Assembly (NCBI GenBank): GCA_000721275.1
Contig: JOFO01000007.1
Span: forward strand, 124,001 to 188,000
Source of the DNA: Microtetraspora glauca
GTDB lineage: Bacteria > Actinomycetota > Actinomycetes > Streptomycetales > Streptomycetaceae
DNA: 64,000 nucleotides
Direction: 5' to 3'
Program-made: the position numbers and the translations under genes
The notes under the pieces: generated by a model
Databases searched by the model: none
What the model saw: the letters and a program-made list of their open reading frames with translations, nothing else
What the model was told of the DNA's origin: nothing
Part shown: positions 26,092-35,228 of the stretch, one piece after another
Numbering within the stretch: position 1 is the first letter of the stretch
How the letters are laid out: every line of letters begins with the position of its first letter

Positions 26092-26898
26092 TCAGGCCGC
26101 CAGCAGTCGCTCCAGGACCAGCGCGATGCCGTCCTCCTCGTTGGAGGCGGTCACCTCGTCCGCGACCGCCCGCAGCTCCTCGTGCGCGTTGCCCATCGCG
26201 ACCCCGTGCGCGGCCCAGCCGAACATCGGGATGTCGTTGGGCATGTCGCCGAAGGCGATGGTCTCCGCAGCCTTCACCCCGAGCCGGCGCGCCGCCAGCG
26301 AGAGGCCGGTGGCCTTGCTCAGGCCGAGCGGCAGGATCTCCACGATCCCCGGACCCGCCATCACCACGTCGACCAGACCGCCGACGGTGGCGCGCGCGAC
26401 CGCCGTCAGCTCGTCGTCGGTCATCGACGGGTGCTGGAGGTAGAGCTTGGTCAGCGGCGCCGCCCACAGCTCGGCCGGGTCCTCGTACGGCACGTACGGC
26501 AGCGGCCCCTCCTGCGCCCGGTAGCCCGGGCCCATCAGCACCTCGCCCTCCAGTCCGTCGCGGCTGGCGGCCAGCGCCAGCGGGCCGACCTCCGCCTCGA
26601 TCTTGGAGAGCGCGAGGCCGGCGAGCTGCCGGTCCAGGGTGAGCGAGGTCAGCAGCCGGTGCTCACCGGCGTGGTAGACCTGCGCGCCCTGCCCGCACAC
26701 CGCGATCCCCTGGTAGCCGAGGTCGTCGAGGATGTGCCGGGTCCAGGGCACCGCCCGGCCGGTGACGACGATGTGCGCGGCGCCCGCCTCCGTGGCGGCG
26801 GCGAGGGCGGCCCGCGTACGGTCCGAGACGGACTCGTCGGCCCGCAGCAGCGTGCCGTCGAGGTCCGTCGCGACCAGGCGGTAGGGGAAGGGGCTCAC
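26092..26898 (-). CDS. HAD-superfamily phosphatase, Cof type (second copy)
   Basis: This 268-residue HAD IIB hydrolase has motif [36 protein letters not shown] and [13 protein letters not shown]. It is clearly related to the phosphatase at 11521-12411, sharing the same motif layout. The start is GTG 26898, overlapping the serS stop by four bases (GTGA). A longer frame to 27264 is a shadow of serS. It follows serS in one transcription unit. The coupling to serS is a conserved-looking arrangement, but its substrate is unknown. Confidence 0.88.
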   Translation of the reverse strand: MSPFPYRLVATDLDGTLLRADESVSDRTRAALAAATEAGAAHIVVTGRAVPWTRHILDDLGYQGIAVCGQGAQVYHAGEHRLLTSLTLDRQLAGLALSKIEAEVGPLALAASRDGLEGEVLMGPGYRAQEGPLPYVPYEDPAELWAAPLTKLYLQHPSMTDDELTAVARATVGGLVDVVMAGPGIVEILPLGLSKATGLSLAARRLGVKAAETIAFGDMPNDIPMFGWAAHGVAMGNAHEELRAVADEVTASNEEDGIALVLERLLAA

Positions 26899-28184
26899 TT
26901 GGCGATCGGCTCCAGGACCTCGCGCCCGCCCAGGTACGGCCGGAGGATCTCCGGGACGCGCACCGAACCGTCGGCGAGCTGGTGGTTCTCCAGGATGGCG
27001 ACGATGGTGCGCGGAACGGCGCACAGCGTGCCGTTCAGCGTGGCGAGCGGCTGGACGGTCTTCTTGCCGCCCTGCTCCTCGCGCATGCGGACGGAGAGGC
27101 GGCGGGCCTGGAAGCCGTCGCAGTTGGAGGCCGAGGTCAGCTCGCGGTACTTGCCCTGGGTGGGGATCCACGCCTCGCAGTCGAACTTGCGGGAGGCCGA
27201 GGCGCCGAGGTCGCCGGTGGCGACGTCGATCACCTGGAACGGCAGCTCCAGGGAGGTGAGCCACTGCTTCTCCCAGTCCAGGAGCCGCTTGTGCTCGTTC
27301 TCCGCGTCCTCGGGCGCGACGTACGAGAACATCTCGACCTTGTCGAACTGGTGGACGCGGAAGATGCCGCGGGTGTCCTTGCCGTACGTGCCGGCCTCGC
27401 GGCGGAAGCAGGGCGAGAAGCCCGCGTACCGCAGCGGCAGCTTGTCGGCGTCGATGATCTCGTCCATGTGGTACGCGGCGAGGGGGACCTCGGAGGTGCC
27501 GACCAGGTAGTAGTCGTCCTTCTCCAGGTGGTACACGTTCTCCGCGGCCTGGCCGAGGAAGCCGGTGCCCTCCATGGCGCGCGGGCGGACCAGCGCGGGG
27601 GTGAGCATCGGGATGAAGCCGGCCTCGGTGGCCTGCGCGATCGCCGCGTTGACCAGGGCCAGCTCCAGGAGCGCGCCGACGCCGGTCAGGTAGTAGAAGC
27701 GCGAGCCGGAGACCTTGGCGCCCCGCTCGACGTCGATCGCGCCGAGTGCCTCGCCCAGCTCCAGGTGGTCCTTGGGCTCGAAGCCCTCGGCCGCGAAGTC
27801 GCGGATGGTGCCGTGCGTCTCCAGGACGACGAAGTCCTCCTCGCCGCCGACCGGCACGTCCGGGTGGACGATGTTGCCGAGCTGGAGGAGGAGCGCGCGG
27901 GCCGTCTCGTCGGCCTCGTTCTGCTCGGCCTCGGCGGCCTTGACGTCGGTCTTCAGCTGCTCCGCGCGCTGCAGGAGCTCGGCGCGCTCCTCCGGAGTGG
28001 CCTTGGGGATCAGCTTGCCGAGCGCCTTCTGCTCGGAACGGAGCTCGTCGAAGCGGACGCCGGACGACCTGCGCCGCTCATCGGCGGAGAGCAGGGCGTC
28101 GACGAGGCCGACGTCCTCTCCACGGGCGCGCTGGGAGGCGCGAACACGGTCGGGGTCCTCACGGAGCAGGCGAAGGTCAATCAC
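26895..28184 (-). CDS. serS: Seryl-tRNA synthetase
   Basis: This 429-residue class II synthetase charges tRNA-Ser (and tRNA-Sec where present). The N-terminal coiled-coil tRNA-binding arm spans about residues 30-105. The catalytic core has motif 2 ([31 protein letters not shown]) and motif 3 ([20 protein letters not shown]). GTG 28184 ([18 protein letters not shown]) is the standard start. It is upstream in one operon with a Cof-type HAD phosphatase. The long 5' intergenic region contains several DnaA boxes. No T-box leader is evident. Confidence 0.96.
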   Translation of the reverse strand: MIDLRLLREDPDRVRASQRARGEDVGLVDALLSADERRRSSGVRFDELRSEQKALGKLIPKATPEERAELLQRAEQLKTDVKAAEAEQNEADETARALLLQLGNIVHPDVPVGGEEDFVVLETHGTIRDFAAEGFEPKDHLELGEALGAIDVERGAKVSGSRFYYLTGVGALLELALVNAAIAQATEAGFIPMLTPALVRPRAMEGTGFLGQAAENVYHLEKDDYYLVGTSEVPLAAYHMDEIIDADKLPLRYAGFSPCFRREAGTYGKDTRGIFRVHQFDKVEMFSYVAPEDAENEHKRLLDWEKQWLTSLELPFQVIDVATGDLGASASRKFDCEAWIPTQGKYRELTSASNCDGFQARRLSVRMREEQGGKKTVQPLATLNGTLCAVPRTIVAILENHQLADGSVRVPEILRPYLGGREVLEPIAK

Positions 28185-28639
28185 CCCACCAGGCTACCGG
28201 TGCGCACTCGCGCGACCCCACCGGATATGCGGGCGCGTGCGGGTATGCCCGAATTGACGGTCTTCGGAATTCCCCTGAATCGAGTTATCCACAGGGTGTG
28301 CGGAAGTTCTGTGGATTCCCGGCCCGCCACCTCCGAATTGGGTGATCAAACCCGCCGTGCGCACTCATTTCGAGGGGAATCGCTCCCTCCGGAGGGTGAG
28401 TGTCGCAGGGCCCGCCTGACGTGCGCCGCTGGGGACGCTGTGGACGGGGAGCATCCGCGCGACGGGTGAAGAGGGTGATTTGTCGACCTTGTCGGGGGCG
28501 GGTGTCGACTTGTCCCCAGCCTGCGGACCGAGCCTGTGGATAACCGTGGGGAGAAAGCAAAAAGTATGCAGGTAGGACTATTGATGCCTACCTGTGGACG
28601 AACGAACGCACGAGGCGTCGCGCTCCGTCACTATCGCGG
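28185..28639. promoter_or_regulatory. serS-pheA intergenic region with a DnaA-box cluster
   Basis: This 455-base gap, unusually AT-rich in parts, lies between two minus-strand genes. It contains TTATCCACA at 28285-28293 and again as its complement at 28535-28543. One-mismatch boxes are TTGTCCCCA (28510-28518) and TCGTCCACA (complement of 28593-28601), with weaker ones at 28310-28318 and 28439-28447. The stretch 28541-28580 is A-rich. It holds the serS promoter. The density of boxes suggests DnaA binding; S. coelicolor is known to have titrating DnaA-box clusters outside oriC (one is called D78), and this could be the equivalent locus. Confidence 0.65.
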
Positions 28640-29575
28640 TCAGGCCCTGCCGTCCTGGGCCCTCGCCAGCCAGTCGGAGGCAGCCGTGAACTCTTCGTCC
28701 GAGGTACCCCGCCGCAGCGGCCGCACGTCCGCACGGGACGCGCCCGCCCGCGGATACGAGCCGAGGAACCGCACCTGCGGGCAGATCCGCTTGAGACCCA
28801 TCAGCGCCTCGCCGACCCGTCGGTCCGAGATGTGGCCCTCGGCGTCCACGGCGAAGCAGTAGTTCCCGATCCCCGCCCCCGTGGGCCGGGACTGGATCAG
28901 CATCAGGTTCACCCCCCGCACCGCGAACTCCTGGAGGAGTTCCAGAAGGGCACCCGGATGATCGTCACCCAGCCACAGCACCACCGAGGTCTTGTCCGCG
29001 CCGGTCGGCGCCGCCGGCCGGGCCGGCCGGCCCACGAGCACGAAACGCGTCTCCGCGTTCTCCGCGTCGTGGATCTCCTTGACCAGCGCCTCCAGGCCGT
29101 ACGTCGCCGCCGCGAACTCGCCCGCGAAGGCCGCGTCGAACCGGCCCTCCTGCACCAGCCGGGCGCCGTCCGCGTTGGACGCCGCCGACTCCCACACCGC
29201 CTCCGGCAGGTGCTTGCGCAGCCAGTTGCGCACCTGCGGCTGGGCCACCGGATGGCCCGTCACCGTCTTGATGTCCGACAGCGCGGTCCCGGGACGCACC
29301 AGCAGCGCGAAGGCGATCGGCAGCAGCACCTCGCGGTAGATCATCAGCGGCTCGCCCGAGGCCAGCTCGTCGAGGGTCGCCGTCACCCCGCCCTCGACGG
29401 AGTTCTCGATCGGCACCAGCGCGGCGGCCGCCTCCCCGTTCCGCACGGCGTCGAGCGCGGCCGGGACGGAGACCATGGGGACGAGCTCCCGCGTGGCCGC
29501 CTCGGGCAGGCTCCGCAGCGCGGCCTCCGTGAACGTGCCTTCGGGACCGAGGTAGGTGTACCGGGTGGCGGACAT
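28640..29575 (-). CDS. pheA: Prephenate dehydratase
   Basis: This 311-residue monofunctional enzyme converts prephenate to phenylpyruvate in phenylalanine synthesis. The N-terminal PDT domain has TYLGPEGTFTEAAL, VPIENSVEGGVTATLDEL and the catalytic threonine segment ENAETRFVLVGRP. An ACT regulatory domain follows (TSVVLWLGDDHPGALLELLQEFAVRGVNLMLIQSRPTGAGIGNYCFAVDAEGH), which binds phenylalanine for feedback control. There is no fused chorismate mutase. It follows the copper/peroxidase operon at 84 bases and is probably transcribed separately. Confidence 0.95.
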   Translation of the reverse strand: MSATRYTYLGPEGTFTEAALRSLPEAATRELVPMVSVPAALDAVRNGEAAAALVPIENSVEGGVTATLDELASGEPLMIYREVLLPIAFALLVRPGTALSDIKTVTGHPVAQPQVRNWLRKHLPEAVWESAASNADGARLVQEGRFDAAFAGEFAAATYGLEALVKEIHDAENAETRFVLVGRPARPAAPTGADKTSVVLWLGDDHPGALLELLQEFAVRGVNLMLIQSRPTGAGIGNYCFAVDAEGHISDRRVGEALMGLKRICPQVRFLGSYPRAGASRADVRPLRRGTSDEEFTAASDWLARAQDGRA

Positions 29576-29659
29576 GTCGTCAGCCTAGTGCGCCCCGGCG
29601 TCCGCTTCCGTCGCGTCCCGGCCCTCGGACGGGCGGCGGCCCCCGCGCCGCCGCGCCCC

Positions 29660-31006
29660 TCAGCCCTCCAGCAGCCGCTGGCCGACGTACTCGCCCTCGG
29701 CCGCCCCGCCCGGCACGGCGAAGAGGCCGCTGGACTCGTGCCGGACGAACCGGGACAGCGCGTCGCCCCGGTCCAGCTTCCGCTGCACCGGCACGAAGCC
29801 GCGCAGCGGATCGGCCTGCCAGCAGATGAAGAGGAGCCCGGCGTCCGGGGTGCCGTCCGCGCCGATCCCGTCGTGGAAGGAGAAGGGCCGGCGCAGCATC
29901 GCCGCCCCGCCGTTCTGTTCGGGGGCGGAGATCCGGGCGTGGGCGTTGTCGGGGATGACGAGCTTGCCGTCCGCGCCCCGCTTGTTCAGGTCCAGCGGAG
30001 TGGTCTCGGAGCCGCCGGACAGCGGCGCCCCGTCCGCCTTGCGGCGGCCGATGACCCGCTCCTGCTTCTCCCGCGACAGGGCGTCCCAGTCGTCCAGGAG
30101 CATCCGGATCCGGCGCACGACCGCGTACGAGCCGCCCGCCATCCAGTCCTGGGCGCCGGTCGCCCCGGCCGGGACGAAGATCCGCCGGTCGAAGTCGGGG
30201 TCGGTGGGCTTCGGGTTGTTGGTGCCGTCGACCTGGCCCATGAGGTTCCGGGCGGTCATCGGGCGGGCGGTCGCGCCGGCGGAGCGGTTGAAGCCGTTCA
30301 TCTGCCAGCGCACCCGGGCCGCGTTCCCGGCGTCCTTCTGGAGCGCGCGCAGCGCGTGGAAAGCGACCAGGGCGTCGTCCGCCCCGATCTGCACCCACAG
30401 GTCGCCCTCCGAGCGCTTGGGGTCGACGGCGTCGGAGGAGAAGGCCGGCAGCGGGTCCAGCTGCACCGGCCGGCGGGCGGTCAGCCCCGTCCGGTCGAAG
30501 AAGGTGCGGCCGAAGCCGAAGGTGACCGTGAGCGAGGACGGGCCCGCGTCCAGCGCGATCCCGGTGTCCTCGGCCGGAGCCTCGCCCGCCATCAGCGTCC
30601 GCGCCGTCGCCGACCAGCGGCGGAGCAGTGCGGCGGCCTCCTTGCGGCCGGCGCCCGGCGCGAGGTCGAAGGCGACCAGATGGCCGCGCGACTGGAGCGG
30701 GGTGGTGATGCCGGGCTGGTGCCGCCCGTGGAACCCGACCTCGGTGGCCCCCACGGAGGTGAGGGCCCGGGAGTCGCCGGCGCCGGGCGCGGAGTCGTCA
30801 CCGGAGACGGCCGAGGCGATCCCGGCACCGCCGGCGGCGCCGATGACGAGGCCGGCGGCGCCCGCCGCGCCGACGGTGCCGAGCAGCCGGCGCCGGGAGA
30901 CGTCCAGGCGGCCGTCACCGGAGCCGGAGCCGGAGGCGGCGGCGGTGGGGGTGGCGGCGTCGGCGCCGGTGGCCGAGGGGGAGGGCTTGCTCACGGGGTT
31001 GCTCAC
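29660..31006 (-). CDS. Tat-exported dye-decolorizing (DyP-type) peroxidase, EfeB/DtpA-like
   Basis: This 448-residue heme peroxidase has a twin-arginine signal, VSRRRLLGTVGAAGAAGLVIGAAGG, at about residues 36-60 after a proline/serine-rich lead. The DyP signature GQVDGTNNPKP carries the distal Asp. The proximal heme His is probably in the C-terminal SRFVRHESSGLFAV segment. The start is the GTG at 31006. It is last in a minus-strand operon with CopCD, PCuAC, Sco and YcnI genes, six bases after CopCD. From memory, the Streptomyces lividans counterpart DtpA works with Sco and ECuC in copper-dependent morphological development. An EfeB-like role in iron supply is the main alternative, but no efeUO genes are here. 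Confidence 0.92.
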   Translation of the reverse strand: MSNPVSKPSPSATGADAATPTAAASGSGSGDGRLDVSRRRLLGTVGAAGAAGLVIGAAGGAGIASAVSGDDSAPGAGDSRALTSVGATEVGFHGRHQPGITTPLQSRGHLVAFDLAPGAGRKEAAALLRRWSATARTLMAGEAPAEDTGIALDAGPSSLTVTFGFGRTFFDRTGLTARRPVQLDPLPAFSSDAVDPKRSEGDLWVQIGADDALVAFHALRALQKDAGNAARVRWQMNGFNRSAGATARPMTARNLMGQVDGTNNPKPTDPDFDRRIFVPAGATGAQDWMAGGSYAVVRRIRMLLDDWDALSREKQERVIGRRKADGAPLSGGSETTPLDLNKRGADGKLVIPDNAHARISAPEQNGGAAMLRRPFSFHDGIGADGTPDAGLLFICWQADPLRGFVPVQRKLDRGDALSRFVRHESSGLFAVPGGAAEGEYVGQRLLEG

Positions 31007-31012
31007 GGGCGT

Positions 31013-33037
31013 TCAGCCGATCTTGATGTTCTTCTCGATGGTGGTCTGGTCGATCTCGGAGGTGCGGACCGTCACCTGGACGCGCCACTCGCCGGGCAGC
31101 GGGAGCTGCACGCCGCTCGCGCTCCAGTGACCGGCCTGGATCCGGTCCGGGGCGACGGGCAGCGGGCCCACGCCCTTCTCCTCCAGGGTGAGGTTCACCT
31201 TGACCTCGGGGACGTCCAGCGGCTTGCCGTCCGGACGCTCCACGAACAGGTGCAGGGCGTTGGCGCCGGTGCGGCCCGGGTCGAGGCTGAGCCGGACGAC
31301 GCCCTCGCCGTTCGCGCCGCCCGTGTCGAAGGGCAGCCGGACGTCCACCGGACGGTCGGGGACCGCGGCCGAGCCGGCGGCCGTCGCGCCGGTGCGGGCG
31401 GCCTCCTCCTCCGTGCGGCCGGGCTCGGTGGCGGTGAGGACGGTGGTCACCGCGAGCAGGACGACCGCGACGGCGGCCTCGGTCAGCACCGAGCGGCGCA
31501 GCCCGGTCCGCTCGGGGTCCGCGTCCCGCGCCTTCTTGCGCCGCGCGGTGGCCACGGCGGCGCGCTGCCGCGCGAGCTGCGCGGCCCGCACGGGGTCCGG
31601 CGCCTCTTCGGGTCCCTGCTCCTCAGGCTCCTCTTCACCGGAATCCGCCGGTGCGTCGGAGTCCGCCGGCGCCCCGGAGTCCAGGGCCGTGTCCGAGCCG
31701 GAGTCCGCAGCCTCCGCCTCCGTGCCTTCCGACTCCGCGGCCTCCGCATCCGCGCCCGCGGCCTCTGCTCCCGTGGCCCCCGCCTCCGAGGTCCGTTCCG
31801 CCAGCCGGCGGGTCCAGCGGCGGGATATCCAGGCGATGCCGACCAGCACGCCCATCAGACCGATCTTCACCAGGAGCAGCTGCCCGTACCGGGTGCCGGT
31901 GAGGGCGGACCAGGAGCCGACCTGGCGCCAGGACTGGTAGAGGCCGGTGGCCACCAGGACGGCGACCGCGGCGAAGGCCACCCGGGAGAAGCGCTCGACC
32001 GCCGCGCGTTCCACCGACGGCGCCCGGTAGAGGGCGACCAGCAGGGTGGTGAGCCCGCCGAGCCAGGCGGCGACGGCGAGCAGGTGCAGGATGTCGACGG
32101 GCATGGCGACGCCGGGCTGGATGCCGGTGGAGGCGTGCTCGGCCAGCGCCCACGTGCCGGCGATGCCCGCGGCGACGACGGTGCCGCCGAGACCCAGGCC
32201 GAAGGTGAGGTCCTTGCGTTCCTTCGCGTCGGTGCGCCGGGCGTACGCCCCGAAGAGGACGGCGACGAAGAGCGCGGCGGCTCCGAGCAGCAGCAGCCGG
32301 GAAGTGAGCGCGGCCCCGGTCTTGGTCTGGAGCACGGCCTGGAGCCCGGTGAGGTCGAAGACGTCGGCGAGCTTCCCGGAGCCGGTGTACGGGCCGCGCA
32401 GCAGCAGCATGACGAGGGTGGCGCCGGTGAGGGCGAGCCAGCCGCGGACGACGGTCTGCTGCACGGGCCGGACGCTCGCGCCGCGCGGCCAGCACAGCAG
32501 CACGAAGGCGCCGCCGCCGACGAGGACGGCGAAACCCGCGTACGACAGATAGCGCGCGATCCCGTAGAGGGCGCCGACGATCCCTCCGCCGGCGGCCTGC
32601 GCGGGCAGCGCGACCGAGGTGGCGGAGGGGGCGCCGATGGAGAAGGTGAAGGCCCCGGCGATGGGGTGGCTGTCCGCGGAGACGGTCTGCCAGGCGACGG
32701 TGTACGTGCCGTCCGGCAGACCGGCCCGCAGGGCCACGCCGTACTTGACGACGGCGCCGCTGCACAGGTCGATGATCTCGCCGGTGTCGGCGCGCCGGCC
32801 CGACGGGTCGAGGACCCGGATCGAGTCGGGGCTCATCGCGACCTGTTCCGAGAAGGTGAGGCCGACCTGCTCGGGGGCGGTGGCGACCACCGCCCCGTCC
32901 TTCGGGTCGCTCCCGGTCAGGGCCGCGTGCGCGGAGGCGGGGGCGGCGCCGGCCAGGAGCACGCCCAGGAGCGTGGCCGCGAGGACCAGCATCCGGGTGA
33001 GGGCGGTGCCGAGGCGCGGGGCGGTGGGTGTCGTCAC
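31013..33037 (-). CDS. CopC-CopD fused copper-binding membrane protein
   Basis: This 674-residue protein has a signal peptide (ending ASA), then a CopC-type periplasmic copper domain: the mature N-terminus HAALTGSDPKDGAVV and VSADSHPIAGAFTFSI supply His ligands. A CopD-type membrane domain of about eight helices follows (to about residue 415). An acidic alanine/glutamate/serine low-complexity linker (about 420-490) with dense Asp/Glu comes next. It ends with a late helix and a C-terminal extracytoplasmic beta domain (VRLPFDTGGANGEGVVRLSLDPGRTG...). It probably binds or moves copper at the membrane. It lies between PCuAC and DyP genes in one operon. Confidence 0.9.
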   Translation of the reverse strand: MTTPTAPRLGTALTRMLVLAATLLGVLLAGAAPASAHAALTGSDPKDGAVVATAPEQVGLTFSEQVAMSPDSIRVLDPSGRRADTGEIIDLCSGAVVKYGVALRAGLPDGTYTVAWQTVSADSHPIAGAFTFSIGAPSATSVALPAQAAGGGIVGALYGIARYLSYAGFAVLVGGGAFVLLCWPRGASVRPVQQTVVRGWLALTGATLVMLLLRGPYTGSGKLADVFDLTGLQAVLQTKTGAALTSRLLLLGAAALFVAVLFGAYARRTDAKERKDLTFGLGLGGTVVAAGIAGTWALAEHASTGIQPGVAMPVDILHLLAVAAWLGGLTTLLVALYRAPSVERAAVERFSRVAFAAVAVLVATGLYQSWRQVGSWSALTGTRYGQLLLVKIGLMGVLVGIAWISRRWTRRLAERTSEAGATGAEAAGADAEAAESEGTEAEAADSGSDTALDSGAPADSDAPADSGEEEPEEQGPEEAPDPVRAAQLARQRAAVATARRKKARDADPERTGLRRSVLTEAAVAVVLLAVTTVLTATEPGRTEEEAARTGATAAGSAAVPDRPVDVRLPFDTGGANGEGVVRLSLDPGRTGANALHLFVERPDGKPLDVPEVKVNLTLEEKGVGPLPVAPDRIQAGHWSASGVQLPLPGEWRVQVTVRTSEIDQTTIEKNIKIG

Positions 33038-33057
33038 TGTGTCACTCCGTCAACGGC

Positions 33058-33510
33058 TCAGTGCTGCTGCGGGTTGTGGGTGGCGGCCTCGACGGGCAGC
33101 TCGACCGTGATCGGGTCGGCCTTCTCGAAGTGCAGCTCGACGCTGACCTTCTCGCCCTGCTTCGGCTTCGACTTCAGTTCCATGAACATGAGGTGGTTGC
33201 CGCCCCGGGCCAGCTTCAGCTCGCCGTGGGCGGGGATGTCGAAGGACGGCACCTGCCGCATCTTCTGGTTCTTCGTCTCGTGCAGGGTGACGTCGTCGGA
33301 GAGCGGGCTGGTGACCGACGTCAGCTTGTCGGCGGTGTCACCGGTGTTCTCGATGGTGAGGAAGCCGCCGGCCATGTCCATCACGGGCTGGGGCATGTAC
33401 GCGCCGCTGACCTTCAGCTCGGGCTCGTCGCCGCCGGACGAGCACCCGGTCAGCGCGAGGGCGGCGGCGAGGGCCACGGCGGCGGACAGGGCGGTGGTGC
33501 GGCGGGTCAC
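33058..33510 (-). CDS. PCuAC-family periplasmic copper(I) chaperone lipoprotein (ECuC-like)
   Basis: This 150-residue lipoprotein has a signal ending in LALTGCSS and a lipobox cysteine. The copper site is of the H..M..HxM type: THE LHETKNQKM segment and GGNHLMFMEL. PCuAC proteins hand Cu(I) to Sco proteins and to the CuA site of cytochrome c oxidase. GTG 33510 overlaps the Sco stop by four bases. It is part of the same operon as the Sco protein, in the order Sco, PCuAC, CopCD, DyP. Confidence 0.93.
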   Translation of the reverse strand: MTRRTTALSAAVALAAALALTGCSSGGDEPELKVSGAYMPQPVMDMAGGFLTIENTGDTADKLTSVTSPLSDDVTLHETKNQKMRQVPSFDIPAHGELKLARGGNHLMFMELKSKPKQGEKVSVELHFEKADPITVELPVEAATHNPQQH

Positions 33511-34238
33511 GGGTTCTCCCCCTTGATGATCTTCGGCAGGTCCTTGGCGTAGTCGTCGACGGTGGTGTCCTCCCCGTACAGGACGTAGCCCTGGTCGGTG
33601 GTGGGGGAGAAGGCGACGACCTGGGCGCCGTGCATGGAGACGACGGTGCCGTCGGCCTCCTTCTTCGGCGGGTCGATGCCGATGCCGATCGAGCGGGCGC
33701 CCGCCTGGATCTTCGCGAAGTCGCCGGTGAGGCCGACGAAGGACGGGTCGCCGGCCGCGGGCAGCCACTTGGCCAGCGACGCGGCGGTGTCCCGCTCCGG
33801 GTCGGTGGTGACGAAGACGACCTGGAGCTTGTCTTGGTCGGCCTTGGGGAGCTGCTTCTTGGCGATGGCGATGTTGCTCATCGTCAGCGGGCACACGTCG
33901 GGGCAGTTGGTGTAGCCGAAGTAGATGAGCGTCGGCTTGCCCTTGGTGCGCTCGCGCAGGTCGTAGCTCTGGCCCTTGGTGTCGGTGAGGACGAGGTCGG
34001 GCTTGGTGAAGGGCCGGTCGAGGACGGTGGCGGCCCGGCCCTTCTCGGTGGTGCCCTCGACCTGGACGAAGCCGGCGGAGGTGTCCTTGGTGTCGTCGCC
34101 GCCGAGGCCGACCGCGGCGGTGATGCCGAGGGCGGCGACGATCGCGACGGCGGCGACGATCAGCGGGGTGCGCCGCCCGGGGCGGCCCGTGGTGCCGTCC
34201 CCGTCGCCGCGCGACGGGGACGTCTTCTCAGTGGACAT
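33507..34238 (-). CDS. sco: Sco1/SenC-type copper metallochaperone
   Basis: This 243-residue protein is anchored by an N-terminal helix (RTPLIVAAVAIVAALGITAAVGL). It has a thioredoxin-like fold with the copper-binding cysteines Cys112 and Cys116 in YTNCPDVCPLTM and the conserved distal His (SMHGAQVVAFSP region). Sco delivers copper to the CuA centre of cytochrome c oxidase and, in Streptomyces, to the radical copper oxidase GlxA. ATG 34238. It is 44 bases after the YcnI gene and overlaps PCuAC. Length and motifs are complete. Confidence 0.94.
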   Translation of the reverse strand: MSTEKTSPSRGDGDGTTGRPGRRTPLIVAAVAIVAALGITAAVGLGGDDTKDTSAGFVQVEGTTEKGRAATVLDRPFTKPDLVLTDTKGQSYDLRERTKGKPTLIYFGYTNCPDVCPLTMSNIAIAKKQLPKADQDKLQVVFVTTDPERDTAASLAKWLPAAGDPSFVGLTGDFAKIQAGARSIGIGIDPPKKEADGTVVSMHGAQVVAFSPTTDQGYVLYGEDTTVDDYAKDLPKIIKGENP

Positions 34239-34281
34239 GAGGGTTCTGTCTTTCGGTGTGCTGAGGTGCTGGCGGGTGCCG

Positions 34282-35082
34282 TCAGGCGGAGCGGCGGCGG
34301 CCGGCGAGGAGGCCGAAGGCGACGCCGGCGACGCCGACGAGGATGCCGGCGACGCCGAGGACGCGGGCCGTGGTGTCGGTGGAGGACGCCGAGGCGGTCT
34401 CGGTGCCGGAGTGGTCGCCCGCCTTGCCGTCGTGACCGGCCTCCGCGTCAGCCGAAGCCGAAGCCGAAGCCGAATCCGAACCCGAAGCGGAGGCGGACGC
34501 GGAGGCGGCGGGGGCGGTCGTGGCGGCCGCGCCGCCGTGGTGGTCCTCGCCGGCGGGCGAGAGCTTCAGGACGGGGGCCGGGTTCTGCGGCTCCTCGGAA
34601 CCCTTCTGCTCCTCGATCCAGCGCACGACCTCCTTGTTGTCGTACGTCTGGATCGCCTTGAGGACGAGCTGGTCGGCGTCCTCGGGCAGCCGGCCGAGCG
34701 AGAGCGGGAACTGCTGGAACTGGCCGGGGCCGATCTTCGCGCCGTCGGCGGTCCAGGTGACCTTGGAGACGGCCTCGTTGATCTGCTTGCCGTGCAGCGT
34801 CAGCGGCTTGTCCAGCTTGGTCCGGGTGACCTCGGCCTTCCAGCCAGGGACCGGCTGCGGCATGACGGAGGCGAGCGGGTGGTCGACGGGGAAGTTGACC
34901 TCGACCTTGACGGTGGAGGCGTTGTCGCGCTCGTTGGGCACCTTGACGTTCACGGTGGCGTAGCCGCCCTGGGCGGCCTCGCCCTCGGGCTGCACGCTGA
35001 CGTGCGCGAAGGCCGTGCCCGAGAGCAGGACGACGGAGGCGGCGGCGGTGCCGGCGGCGAGGGCGGCGCGGGACAGGTTCAT
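34282..35082 (-). CDS. ycnI: YcnI-family copper-binding membrane-anchored protein
   Basis: This 266-residue protein has a cleavable signal (ending GTAFA). The mature N-terminal histidine in HVSVQPEGEAAQGGYATVNVKVPNERD starts the DUF1775 domain of YcnI proteins, which binds Cu(II) by that His and a nearby Trp/Glu. A low-complexity Ala/Ser/Asp-rich linker (about 195-235) is followed by a single anchoring helix (VLGVAGILVGVAGVAFGLLAG) and an RRR end. ATG 35082. It starts the copper operon that continues with Sco, PCuAC, CopCD and DyP. Confidence 0.92.
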   Translation of the reverse strand: MNLSRAALAAGTAAASVVLLSGTAFAHVSVQPEGEAAQGGYATVNVKVPNERDNASTVKVEVNFPVDHPLASVMPQPVPGWKAEVTRTKLDKPLTLHGKQINEAVSKVTWTADGAKIGPGQFQQFPLSLGRLPEDADQLVLKAIQTYDNKEVVRWIEEQKGSEEPQNPAPVLKLSPAGEDHHGGAAATTAPAASASASASGSDSASASASADAEAGHDGKAGDHSGTETASASSTDTTARVLGVAGILVGVAGVAFGLLAGRRRSA

Positions 35083-35228
35083 GGAAGACACTCCGGCTCG
35101 GTGAGGGGTCCGCGGAGGGAGCCCCGGGAGAGGAAGGCGGTCCGGTCCGGCACACCGGCGCCACGGGCGGACTCCGGGCGGGCGGGCGCGGACGGGCGCG
35201 GTCCCGCTCCCTCGTGGAGCGGACCGCG

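Noticed and set aside
26092..27264. N-terminally extended HAD phosphatase of 390 residues
   Set aside because: The extra 122 residues are the shadow of serS. The GTGA overlap at 26895-26898 gives the natural start.
28185..28260. T-box or other riboswitch leader for serS
   Set aside because: No specifier loop or antiterminator fold with UGGN bulge could be recognised; actinobacterial serS is not usually T-box controlled.
28832..33526. Plus-strand 1564-residue open frame
   Set aside because: It is the complement of pheA, the DyP peroxidase, CopCD and PCuAC genes on the minus strand. The composition is Arg/Gly/Val-rich without motifs, and the minus-strand genes have full domain matches.
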